This document shows positions 1 through 10,300 of a stretch of DNA of 64,000 bases, one piece after another. Location of the stretch: the NCBI GenBank assembly GCA_030429565.1, contig JAUIFE010000011.1, positions 1 to 64,000 on the forward strand, written 5' to 3'. The notes beneath the pieces are model-generated. The model ran no database searches. It was not told the origin of the DNA and was given only the letters and a program-made list of their open reading frames with translations. The DNA is from Holophagae bacterium (GTDB lineage Bacteria; Acidobacteriota; Holophagae; Acanthopleuribacterales; Acanthopleuribacteraceae). Positions within the stretch are counted from its first letter, which is position 1; each line of letters opens with the position of its first letter. The translations under genes were made by a program, and so were the position numbers.

Positions 1-63
1 GTTGTGAGGCGGCATCATCTTCGCTACGATGGCCGCTTTTTGTTCCTGTGTGTAATGTCCCAA
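1..63 (-). CDS. Transposase OrfA-like N-terminus (partial)
   Basis: Only the first 21 codons lie in the window. The frame opens with a TTG at 63-61, seven bases behind GGAGG, and reads GHYTQEQKAAIVAKMMPP. This resembles the first helix of small helix-turn-helix transposase subunits of the IS3 type, which begin with a similar basic 'YSxExK..VL/IxKMxPP' stretch and bind the element ends. The rest of the protein is outside the window, so the family call rests on this short N-terminus and the adjoining terminus-like sequence. Confidence 0.55.
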   Translation of the reverse strand, partial: MGHYTQEQKAAIVAKMMPPHN

Positions 64-117
64 GTTGCCTCCACTCCTGGAATTCTAGCTCATTCTGGTG
101 CGACAACTATCCTGACA
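1..117 (-). mobile_element. End of an IS3-like insertion sequence (partial)
   Basis: Read on the minus strand, homology to a P-type ATPase stops near base 118 and a new sequence begins TGTCAGGATAGTTGTCGC, which looks like an IS terminus. It is followed by a short leader, a GGAGG ribosome site and the start of a transposase frame. The element runs off the left edge of the window, so the other end and any target duplication cannot be seen. The exact boundary could be off by a few bases because only one end is present. Confidence 0.7.
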
Positions 118-1937
118 CATAGGGCTATAGCTCCCTTGTCCTTTAGTTCCGATACGATCCGGCTCTTATCGCCCGGTAATACATTGGCGTGGATGTCAGT
201 GATTCCAAGCCTGTCTGCAACTGCCCTGGCTGTCGTAGGATTGTCGCCGGTCAGCATGACCAGCTTCATGCCCGCCTTCTTCAAAGCTTGAATCGCTTCC
301 GGGGTACTATCTTTGAGCGGGTCTTTTACCCCGAGAACGGCGGCAAGGCCTCCCCCCACAGCAAGAAACATCGCGGTTCCACCATCAGCGCGCATTGCTT
401 CGGCCTCTGCTGCTAATTCCCGAATAGCCACGCCTGTAGTTTCCATCATGCGGGTGTTCCCGAGGATAATATGCTTCCCATCGACCTGACCTTGAACCCC
501 CATACCCGGAATAGATTCAAAGGAAGTTGCCTTTGCCAGTGTAATGCCTTCGGCCTGAGCACCCCGCACAATGGCTTCTGCCAGCGGATGCTCGCTACTT
601 GCCTCTAAGGAAGCGGCCAGAAATAACACATCTTGGCGACCAAACTCACGGTGGAGAATAATGTCAGTCAAGCTGGGTTTTCCCTCCGTCAAGGTTCCGG
701 TTTTATCTACCACCAGCGTATCCACTTTTTCCAGGGTTTCCAAGGCCGACGCATTCTTGATCAGCACACCAAGCTTCGCCCCTCTGCCCACACCGACCAT
801 GATAGACATAGGGGTAGCCAACCCAAGGGCACACGGGCAAGCAATGATTAACACCGAGACAGCGGCAATCAGCCCATAACTGAACCCCTGAGAAGACGCA
901 AGCACCAACCAAAGAACGAAGGCGATAGCCGCTACCAGCATCACAATAGGAACAAACCATCCTGAGACTTTATCGGCCACACGCTGGATAGGCGCTTGGC
1001 TGCGTTGCGCCTTAGCCACCATATCCACGATTTGTGAGAGCATGGTATCCTGTCCCACTTTTTCAGCCCGGATTATTAGTGATCCTTTCCCGTTGATGGT
1101 TCCCCCGATCACATCGGTGCCTTCTGATTTCTCTACCGGCATCGATTCCCCGGTCACCATCGATTCATCCACATGACTTGTCCCATCGATGACCTTGCCA
1201 TCAACAGGGGTTTTTTCGCCAGGACGTACCCGTAGCACATCTCCAACCTGTATATCTTCAATTGATATTTCTACATCCGGTCGTCCCTCAACCACCCGGC
1301 GAGCCGTTTTGGGTGCAAGTCCCAAAAGCGCTTTAATGGCGCCTCCCGTCTTTTCACGGGCCTTCAATTCAAGCACCTGGCCAAGCAGCACTAATGTAAC
1401 GATCACCGCAGCGGCCTCGAAATAAACCGGGACTAACCCGTTCACCTGGAATGCTTCTGGAAAAAGTCCGGGCCAAAACACTGCTGTCAGGCTATATAGA
1501 TAAGCGACTCCTGTGCCCATAGCAATGAGGGTGAACATGTTTAGTGACCACCTTTGTACGGATTGCCACCCATGTACAAAAAAAGGCCAACCCGACCACA
1601 ATACAACCGGAGTAGCGAGCCCCATTTGAATCAGGTTGGATGATCCGGCGTCCAAAAGATGCAATCCAAGTAAATGACCCCCCATTTCAAGAAGAAACAC
1701 CGGTAGTGTCAACATAAGACCAATCCAAAACCGCCGACGGAAATCTATCAGTTCCGGGTTTTCGCCTTCTTCGCCGGTCATCGTCTCCGGCTCCAGCGCC
1801 ATACCGCATTTAGGGCATGTACCTGGTCCGATTTGCCGAATTTCAGGATGCATCGGGCAGGTATAGGTAGTCGAAGTCGGGTCACCAACCGGTAACGCTT
1901 TTTTTTCTGCTAGATGGGTATGGTAGCAATCACTCAT
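90..1937 (-). pseudogene. copA: Copper-translocating P1B-type ATPase, truncated by an IS
   Basis: This encodes a heavy-metal P-type ATPase of the CopA/CopB kind that would export copper across the inner membrane. Visible landmarks in order are an N-terminal metal-binding segment (YTCPMHPEIRQIGPGTCPKCG) in place of a classical HMA domain, several membrane segments, the TGES actuator loop, the CPC transport motif (IIACPCALG), the phosphorylation site DKTGT, the SEHPL nucleotide-binding motif and the hinge TGDN. The ~606 native residues end at KDKGAIAL, just before the expected GDGxND motif and the last two helices. The last nine codons are IS sequence. Without the GDGxND aspartates and the final helices the protein should be inactive. 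The ATG is preceded by AAGGAGG. It is divergent from a CueR-like gene. Confidence 0.85.
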
Positions 1938-1955
1938 GTGGCCTCCTTGTCTTTC

Positions 1956-1986
1956 ATGTTAAAGTCTCCTGTTGCTGGAAGGTCAA
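1956..1986 (-). promoter_or_regulatory. MerR/CueR-type promoter and operator for the ATPase
   Basis: On the minus strand, -35 TTGACC (1986-1981) and -10 TAACAT (1961-1956) are separated by 19 bp. This overlong spacer is the hallmark of promoters that MerR-family activators untwist. The spacer carries an imperfect dyad, CCTTCCAGC then AGGAGACTT, close to the known CueR box at copA promoters. It lies in the 70-bp gap between the divergent ATPase and regulator genes. Confidence 0.75.
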
Positions 1987-2007
1987 CAAAAAGAAGGAGA
2001 ACGAGAG

Positions 2008-2418
2008 ATGATTGCCATAGGCCAAGCTGCAAAAGTTAGTGATTTACCGGTCAAAACCGTTCGGTATTATGATGAGATCGAATTGGTTAAGCCGTCTGGC
2101 CGTGCTGCTAATGGATATCGCTTATACGATGAAACCGACATTAGAAAACTTGTCTTTGTCCGGCATGCTAGAGTGTTCGGGTTTTCCCTTGCTACCTGCC
2201 GGGAACTGCTCGATTTGTATGAGAATCCCTCGCGTACCAGTAAAGAGGTCAAGGAAATCACCTCGCAGAGGTTAGAGGAAATTCGCCAAAAGATGAACGA
2301 GTTAAGACACTTATACAACGAATTATCGCATTTGAAAAATAACTGCCATGGAGATGCGCGTCCAAATTGCCCGATTATTGATTTTCTTGCCGAAACCAAA
2401 GAGTGCATAGCCCCTTGA
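2008..2418 (+). CDS. cueR: CueR-like copper-responsive MerR regulator
   Basis: This is a 136-residue MerR-family activator. It has an N-terminal winged helix (IGQAAKVSDLPVKTVRYYDEI and GYRLYDETDIRKL), a long dimerisation helix, and a C-terminal metal loop with the spacing C-x7-C (CHGDARPNC). That spacing is the Cu(I)/Ag(I) signature of CueR and its close relatives. The start chosen is the ATG at 2008 behind AAGGAG; an upstream in-frame ATG at 1972 lies inside the operator. It should sense monovalent copper and activate the divergent ATPase promoter. Its lower GC and compact gammaproteobacterial style match the ATPase but not the genes to its right, suggesting that both arrived together. Confidence 0.85.
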   Translation: MIAIGQAAKVSDLPVKTVRYYDEIELVKPSGRAANGYRLYDETDIRKLVFVRHARVFGFSLATCRELLDLYENPSRTSKEVKEITSQRLEEIRQKMNELRHLYNELSHLKNNCHGDARPNCPIIDFLAETKECIAP

Positions 2419-2599
2419 ACTATCTTGCTTCTGCGAGGTGCGGTTGAGCTGCCTATTGGTTGATATCCATTCCGGTCTAGGACTCGCTACAAGTCAACCA
2501 AATTCAATGTAAATCAAACGCCCTTTTGGTAAAACTTTTGTAAATGAACGTAATTTGATCTCAGGTAAGATCTGTGTATGACAGGATGCCAACAATCGC

Positions 2600-2640
2600 T
2601 CAAGCCATTGTAATAAATAGACCTACAGGCACAGTCCCAA
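2600..2640. other. Junction between copper block and truncated kinase gene
   Basis: An in-frame TAG at 2618-2620 precedes the first recognisable kinase codons (SPKLLDFGIA, from about 2633). Kinase homology should continue upstream through the catalytic loop, but the sequence instead becomes low-GC and non-coding. The breakpoint therefore lies at roughly 2620-2635. No clear terminal inverted repeat or target duplication is visible on this side. Confidence 0.5.
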
Positions 2641-5600
2641 ACTACTGGACTTCGGCATCGCCGTGGTGGCCGATCAGGGCCAGTACCGCAAAGCGATGAC
2701 ACCCGAATATGCGGCGCCCGAGCAGCGTCGCGGTGCGCCGCCCGACCGGCGCAGCGATTTGTATGCGCTCGGTTTGGTACTTTTGCAGTTGATGGACGGC
2801 ATGCGGCCCAGTGAGCGGCGTTACTGGCCGCAGGAAGCGGTCACAATGTTGGTCGAGCACGGACGAAGCGAGCTGGTAACAGGGGGCGCGGTGGAACCGG
2901 TGCCGGCCGCGTTGGGTCACTTGTTGCGTGGGTGTCTCGCCGAAAAACCAGAAGATCGTTACCAAGATGCAGGGCGTTTGGCGGCCGATCTCCAACGCCT
3001 GTGCCACGCGTTTTGGCCGGTTGATGAGGCGGTTTCCACACCGATGTCGTTTCGTTACGACTTATTGTTGTGGCACGAGCCGGCCGACGCGGAGGCGGTC
3101 CATCAACTGGCGGCGCGCCTGCGCGACGTCGGCCTGGCTGTGTGGCCCGAACCTGAGGACACGTCATTAGCGAGCGATCACCACGCGGCCGCGACAGCCG
3201 CGCTTGAGCAGGCACGCGGCTGTGCGGTTTGTTTGTCGGCGGTGCCCGATGGTGCGGTGCGCCTTTTTGACGAGGCGGTTTCAGTGCGTGATCACCTTGC
3301 TTTTCGCTGTGCCTTCGACGACTTTCAACTGCTGCCGCTGCTGTTGCCAGGCGCCGCTTATCCGACCACGCAGCGCGACTTGCCGGTATTCCTGCAGCAT
3401 CGTGCCTGGATTGAACTGACCGGCGATGGCGACGATACGGTGCGCATCTACCAGGCCTTTTGCGCGGGTTTGGCGGCGTCACAACCCACGCCGCTTGAAA
3501 CGGGTGTGTGTCCGTTTCGCGGTTTGGCCGCGTTTCGCGAGGAAGACGCCGACCATTTTTTTGGTCGTGAAGCTCTGTGTCGCCGCATCGAAGCGAGGCT
3601 TAAAACCCAGCCGTTTCTCGCGGTGGTAGGTCCCTCGGGCATTGGCAAATCGTCGGTGATCCAGGCGGGGGTTCTGCCACGTTTACGATGCGACGGCCAC
3701 CCGATTGCGGTCATGACGCCAGGCGAGGATCCACTGCAGGAATTGGCCTTTGCGCTGAGCAGTCTGGGCGATGAGTCGCCGTTGATTCTGCTCGAGCGTC
3801 TACGTCGCTCACCGGATGCGTTGCGTTTCATTGCGCGTGAATTGATTGGGGGCGCGGCGGAAACCGACGCAGCGCCAAGGCGCGCCTTGGTCCTTGTCAT
3901 TGATCAATTTGAAGAATTGTTCACGCTGACGCGGCTGAGAAACGCGCGCGCGGCGTTTGTGTCGCGCTTGTGTCACGCCGTTGCCGCTGCCGATACCGGG
4001 CTGACGATTGTGCTTTCCATGCGCTCCGATTTCTTAGGCAAATGCGCCGGCTATCCCGACCTGAACCGGCTGGTTTCCGAGCACTTCATTCAAGTCTCGG
4101 CAATGAATCGCAATGACTTAGCGACCACGATTGAACAACAGGCCCGCGCCGGCGGATTGCGCCTGGAGCCAGGATTGGCGCGTTTGATTTTGGACGACGT
4201 GGCCCACGCCGAGGTGGAGTTGCCACTGGTGGAACACGCCCTACTGGAGCTCTACGAACGTCGCCAAGCAGGCAGCTTAACCTTGGCGGCCTACACCGAA
4301 ATCGGCGGCATTGAAGGCGCCCTGGCCGGTCGTGCCGAAAGCGAGTACGCCGCGTTAGACGGCCCAGCTCGCGAGATCCTGCGCAAAATGTTTACGCTTT
4401 GTCTGATTCACCCCGGTGAGGGTGCGCAAGACACGCGGCGCCGTACGCCGCGTCGCGAACTTTTGGCGTTGGCCCAGACACCGCAAACGGTGGAGCATAT
4501 CCTCGAGCAATGGACCGGGAAACGCTTGTTGACCTGTTCCGATTCCGGCGGTTCCGGCGGCGAAATGGTGGACGTCGCCCACGAGGCGCTGATTCACAAA
4601 TGGGCACGCATCGGTGATTGGATGGCCGAGGATCGCGAGGCCGCGCGCCAATTGCAGCGCATTCGCTTGGCGGCGACGGCGTGGCAGGAGGCCGGCCGCG
4701 ACAGCGATCACTTGCTGCGCGGACGGCCGCTGCACCATGCCGAGTCGTTGCCGGAAAACTTTTTGGGCGAACTGGAGCGTGACTTTGTCGCGGCGGGGAT
4801 CGCGGCCCGTGATGCGCTTGAGGCCGAACGTGAGGCCCGTCAGCGTGCCGAAGTTGCAGCAGCGCGTCGCCTAGGCCGTCGCAGAACCATTGGCGCGACC
4901 TTGTTTGTGGCGGCCGCTGTTTGTGTCGGGCTCATTTTCCTCGACCAGCGCCATCAAACGCAAACGCAGCGAAAGCTGGCGCAGGCCGAACAGGCCACCG
5001 CCGTGGCGGTTAAAGACTTCCTCATCGACATGTTCGATTACTCGGATCCAGACGCCAACCAAGGTGAAGTGATGGATGTATTTGACGCGTTGGATCACAG
5101 CGCACGCCGCATTGTCGCCAACGAGGACCTGCCGGCAACGGTGAAAGCCGAACTGCAAGCCGCGATGGGCACGATTTACATCAATTTAGGTCGCTATCAG
5201 GAAGCGCACGATGTGTTGGAAAATGCGGTGCAGCTTCATAATGATCAGACGTTTGCAAGTTTTGACCGCGCGATTGCTCATTCCTCGCTGGCCAATGTCG
5301 CCATTCAACGAAATCAATTTGAGGAAGCGGAGGCGTTGCTCAACAAGGCTTCTCAAATCCTTGAACAGGCGGGTGAAGCGGCGCCTGAGGCTTGGAATGT
5401 GGTTCACCGCGAATTCGGATGGTTGCGCCAACGTCAGGGTGACTGGGACGGTGCCAAGCATCACTATACCCAAGCAATGGTATTTGTTCTGGAACATTAT
5501 GGCCCCGATTCCGATGAAGAGGCCGTTGCTTTGGAGGGGTTGGGGCTTGTGGCCCGGAAGCAAGGGGATTTCGAAACGGCTTTTACCCACTTTCAGAAGG

Positions 5601-6247
5601 CCTTGGCCATACATTTGCGGCTTTATGGCGATCAAAATCAAAAAGTTGCCAATGACCGGCAGCATGTGGGGTCGGTCCTGTGGGATATGGGGCGTTATGA
5701 CGCGGCAAAAACGCAGCTACACGGGTGCCTGATGTTGCGCGAGAAACTCTTGCCGTCGGGCCACATTGGCCTTGGCGCCATTCACGGCGTATACGGCATG
5801 TTTTTGGCCGATAGCGGCGCTTACAAGGAGGCAGAGCAGCATATTGGCACGGCGGTGGCCATTGCCGGCGATCAATTGGGTGCTGTCCATTGGATTACAG
5901 GTTTCCACAAAAGTAATTTGGCCGAGGTCATTCGGTTACAAGCACGGCCGCAAGAGGCCCTGGTGTTGATAGAAGAAGCGCAGGCCGTCATAAAGGAAAC
6001 CCTGCCGGCGGATCATGCTAAGTCGTATGTGGCCCAATCCATTCGCGGTGCTTGTCTGGCCGACTTGAATCGGGGCACCGAGGTTGAATCCTTGCTGCGC
6101 GAGTCCGCTGTAGTTCTCATTGAGAAAGACGGTTGGTCGAAGCGGTCGACCCGAAAAGCGGTGGGCCGGTTGGTTGATTTTTACCAAACCCGGCAGCGCC
6201 CGGAAGAGGCGACGCTGTGGCAGGCAAGGCTCGAACAACGCGAATAA
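2621..6247 (+). pseudogene. Ser/Thr kinase-TIR-nSTAND1-TPR protein lacking its 5' part
   Basis: The open frame begins at the kinase DFG motif, so the ATP-binding lobe and HRD loop are absent. Numbering from GTG 2663, the remaining parts are the kinase C-lobe (1-115, with YAAPEQRRG and DLYALG), a TIR-like domain (about 128-275, starting FRYDLLLWHEPADAEAV), and an nSTAND1 ATPase module (from about 282, CPFRGLAAFREEDADHFFGR). Within the latter are Walker A GPSGIGKSS (323-331) and Walker B LVLVIDQFEEL (~409-419). A single membrane helix (742-760) and TPR repeats to the C-terminus follow. The intact parent would be a membrane-anchored signalling or conflict protein. A GTG at 2663 could in principle start a shortened product, but no good ribosome site is seen. 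Confidence 0.75.
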
Positions 6248-6595
6248 ACAACCCTGCGACGGCTTCATTCAAGAAGGTTGGCGACACACCAAACGAGGAC
6301 ATTTACCGATCTGATCGGCGGGCCCGGCGTGGCTTGTCGCCGGCTTGAATGTTTAAGGGGGGATAGGCACTGATCGGTCGCGGCTGGTTGGATGCAACGG
6401 GTTGGGATGGTTTTTTTGGGTGCGCTTGTGTCGCCACCTTCTGCGCCTGCGATTCGAGAATCCTCAGCAGCGCTGAGTGTTGTGTGGCGTTGCCTCAGAT
6501 TTATTCATAAAACCCCTGGTGGCATGGTTCACGGCGGCATCTTTAGCGCCGCCGCGGGCACCGCGCGACCGAGCATCGCCATTTCCCCCGGCTTC

Positions 6596-6745
6596 AAACG
6601 GGGACAGGCACCAATTGAAATCGGCTTGTCTCGTTTGATGCCAAACGGGGATGCGGCCAAACGGGGACACCCACAAACTTGAGCAGACGACTTGCTACTG
6701 GAGGGGCCAAACGGGGACACCCACCAAATCGGCCAAACGGGGACA
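6596..6745 (+). repeat. Cluster of five AAACGGGGA-type short repeats
   Basis: The 9-11 base word AAACGGGGACA (once AAACGGGGATG) starts at 6596, 6643, 6659, 6709 and 6735, mostly preceded by GGCC. In a 1.1-kb stretch without a gene this is too regular for chance. The flanking 'ggcacc' and 'cacccac' recall REP-type words spread by Y1 transposases, though no such transposase is in the window. Confidence 0.6.
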
Positions 6746-6778
6746 CCCACAAACTTGAACAGACGACTTGCTACTGGA
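6655..6778 (+). repeat. 48-bp direct repeat pair with a partial third copy
   Basis: Bases 6655-6702 and 6731-6778 are identical except for one G/A change. Both begin GGCCAAACGGGGACACCC and end GACTTGCTACTGGA. A third, 20-base copy of the left part lies between them at 6705-6724. The near identity suggests a recent duplication. No long coding frame runs through it convincingly. Confidence 0.8.
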
Positions 6779-6841
6779 AAAACCGGCTTTTGTGTTCTGA
6801 GCATTCTTTACGACTTGGGTGTGCTGCCGAGTCACGGGCAT

Positions 6842-6892
6842 TTTTTCTTCCAAAAGCGCTTGTGATCTGTGAAAGCACTTTTGGAAGAAAAA
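6842..6892. repeat. Long perfect inverted repeat (hairpin)
   Basis: TTTTTCTTCCAAAAG (6842-6856) and its exact complement (6878-6892) form a 15-bp stem. It is extended by GCTT/AAGC after one mismatch, around an 11-base loop. It could end transcription in both directions after the kinase-TPR gene, or be a small palindromic element. From 6893 to the next gene at 7348 I see nothing else assignable. Confidence 0.6.
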
Positions 6893-7347
6893 GGATAGGG
6901 GACCACGTTGCCGGCTTTGGGTTGGGCCTTCGCTAGCTTGATCAGCGGCTGTGTTGGTGCCCTTGGTTCGCTTTTGGGTGTGCCCTGCTCGGTGACAGGG
7001 TGAACTTGGCCCGGATACAGATGGGTTGTTTTGAGTGCTTGGATTTTGTGGGGTTATCCGTTTTTTAGGAACTAGGTGTTTGGGTTTAAACGGTTAAACC
7101 TGGCGGCTTGGATTTGGAATGGATCTTGATCTCTGGCAGGTAATGCTGCACTTGGTGGTTTTATTTTTGGCCTTGGTTCTTGCCGCCCGGTGACGGTGTC
7201 GCCGCGTTTTTGTGTTGCCGCCACATCACTCGTTGATGCTCTCCGTTTTATTTGGAGGTCGCGATCCTCATCCGCGATCTGTTCGGCGCAGCGGCGCGGT
7301 TTTTCTCTCGATTTATCCACTTTTGTTCTCTTAAGGGAGATTGCTTC

Positions 7348-10300
7348 ATGAGCCAGTTACGTACCGGCGCCTTGCGCGCCCCGACCCTGTTTGCCCTGAT
7401 CCTTTCCGCCATCTTATTCTTTTTCGCCGCGAACCTCGCAGCCGCACCCAAACCTGAACTAAGCGATTCTTGGCGGCGAAATCGCACAATCTGTTGGGCT
7501 GCAACATCTCGTAAAAATGCTCGCCGTACTTGCCAGTACGCCTCCGCTTTTTCCAACATGTTTCGCTCCAACATTTTGGGCGATTTCATCCACCCGAATC
7601 GCTCAGTTCAGGCCAAAGCACCCGTCGATTGCGCGGCCGCCGGCACGGTCCTGACCCAGTTCAATGCTTGGCTGGACGGTGACCTCGAACTCAGCGACGG
7701 TGAACGCGCCGACCTGCTCGTCCAGTTCCAAACGAATTGGGACGGCTGCTACATCGATATCGAACCCCAGGTACGCGCCTTCATGGCCAACTATGAGGCC
7801 CGTCGGCCGCCGCTTTTTCAGTCGCGGACGCGCATCGATCCCACCACCATGGCGCCCGAATCCCAAATCCTTTACATCATCCAGCAATGGCTGTTCGACA
7901 ACGCCTTTATCGACCGGAAACTTGAGACGGTCACCGGCATTGCCTACGAGGCGGCCGAGGTCTTTCCCGGCCCGGTCAGCGCCGAAACGCCGCGCGTCGA
8001 TGTCACGGTGCGCATCGACGGCACCTACCACACCGATCCTGGCTATTTCCTCAACGGTCAAGCCGCCGTGCGCCGCATGACCGGCTACTACGCTGCGCCG
8101 GGAGAAGTGGTTACGGTCGAACTCGGACCCGAGGCGGCGGGCATGGGCCTGCAAGTTTTGATTGGCGCCCACCAAGACAACCTCGACCGCGCTTGGGACA
8201 GCTTTAACCGCTTCCCGCGTGTCGGCAACAAGTTCCCCCTCAAACGACCCATTACCCAGGCGGCCAACCCCTTTGGTGGGGGCATTTACATCGAAGTGCC
8301 CGACGGCAGTGATCTCGGCGAGGTCGATGTCGTCCTGCGTGGTGTCGTCAAAACACCCTATTTCTCGACGCGCGCCGGCGCCGAAACCACGCCCGAACAA
8401 TGGCAACAAGAACGGGACCAGGCGGGTGTGGCCTGGTTCGATTGGGAAGCCGACTACTTTATGATCACGCTGCCGGTCTCCATGGTGCGCGGGATTGACG
8501 ATCCCAGCGAAATATTGGAACTCTGGAGCCGCGCCATGGTCGCCTACGCGCGACTCGGCGGTCGGCCGACGCAACGCATTCGTGCAGAGTACTTTTCTAT
8601 CGACCGTCAGATTGCCCATGCCGGCACGGCCATGCCCGCCCAGTACCCAATCATGACCGGCGACGACAGCGTGCCCAACGTGACCGGCCACCGCTGGTGG
8701 TCGCCGCTGAATGTGCTGAACGGCAACCTGCCCGATGACGTCATCTTCCATGAACTGGGTCACTTACACAATTTCCCCACCATGCAGTTTGAGATTGAAT
8801 CGAACGTCAACCTGCCCGCCGTGTTCGTGTACAACGAAATCTTCGGCCGCGACATTGACGAGGCGCTGGTCCACTCGCGCCACCAACTGTTTACCCGCGA
8901 CGAGGCGGCGGTTGATTGGGTCATTTCCTCCAATTTCCGCGACGGTAAACGGATCGGCTTCAACGAGGTCGATTACTCGCGCCGTTGGAATGAATTGGCT
9001 TACCAGCAACGCGGCCACGCCAAGTGGGTCGACCTGGCCGCGCTGTTCGATTGGGACGCGCTCGGCGCCGTGTTCGAGGTCTTTTACCTTGAGAACCGAA
9101 GCAACGGTGGCAATCCCGTTATTGGCGACGACAAAATGATTCGCACGGCGTCGCAGATCCTCAACGCCAACGTGGCGCCGCTGTTTGCGTTTTGGGGCAT
9201 TCCGCCCAGTGACGCATTGTTTGAAGAGTTGGCCGACCTGCCACGGCCGCAAAAGATCCTCGACCGTTTGCGTCACTATCGCGCGATTGTGCCAACCAGC
9301 CAAGCCGAATTCTTGGTTTACCACGAGCGTTTGAAAAACAACTACCTCGACCCCAACGGTCGGGCGCGTTTTGATCGCTACCGGACCACCTTCACCGATG
9401 AGGAGGGCGCCAAGGTCGCGGCCAGAATTGATGGGATCATTGAGCGCTATTACGGGGAGACCTCGGCCTTGCCCGCCGCGATTTCGCGTGACGGCCTCCA
9501 GCTCTACCTTGCCGCCGACCGCGTGCGCGCCAAGGACAAACGCCGCTTGGAGCGGTGGCCGGATGCGTCGGGTCGCGGTCACGATGCGACGGTGGTTGGC
9601 GAGCTGTCGCAACTTTCGCCTTATTTCCTGCTAAACGGCACCGACAACCAAGCGGTGGTTCGTTTTAACAGTGCGGACTTTGCGGGGATGGTGATTGACG
9701 ACGGGCTCGATCTCAATCGGCCGTACACGATTTTTGTGGTTGATGCCTATCCCGAGGGGGCGGCCCAGCGGGGCCGTTCGCTGCACAGCCGCGATGAGAA
9801 TTGGTTGTTGGGTCGGTGGTCGGGGCGCACGACGCACTACGCAGACGGTTGGATGACGGAAGAGGAAGGTCCCTGCGCCAACGGTGTGTGGGCGGTTCAC
9901 GCGGCGGTCGGCGACGATAAAATGAGTCGCTATCTGCTCAACGGCATCGATCAAACCGTTTATCCTCAAGTATTTGGTCGGCCAGGACGCTTGGGGCTGG
10001 GCAAACACGGCGGGGCGTTTAGCGAGCAGGGCGGCGATGTGGACGTGGCCGAGGTGATCGTTTACGACCGCGTCTTAAGCAAAGCCGAAGTGGACGAGGT
10101 CAACGCCTACCTGATGCGCAAATACATGCAGCCGCGGGCCTTGCCGGAAGCGGGCTTGCAGATGTTACTGGCGGCTGAAAGTGCCGGTGTCGGTGACGGC
10201 CAGGCCGTGGCTTTGTGGCCGGACCAGTCGGGGCGGGGCAACCATGCGAGCGAGGTTTTGCGCGAAGGCGATTTCCGGCCGACCTACCAACAGCCGTCAT

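Noticed and set aside
90..879. Long plus-strand frames opposite the copper ATPase
   Set aside because: They are antisense shadows of a gene with clear motifs on the minus strand.
6392..6682. A 96-codon plus-strand frame in the repeat-rich spacer
   Set aside because: It has no ribosome site, unlike-protein composition, and its 3' end consists of the GGGGACA repeats.
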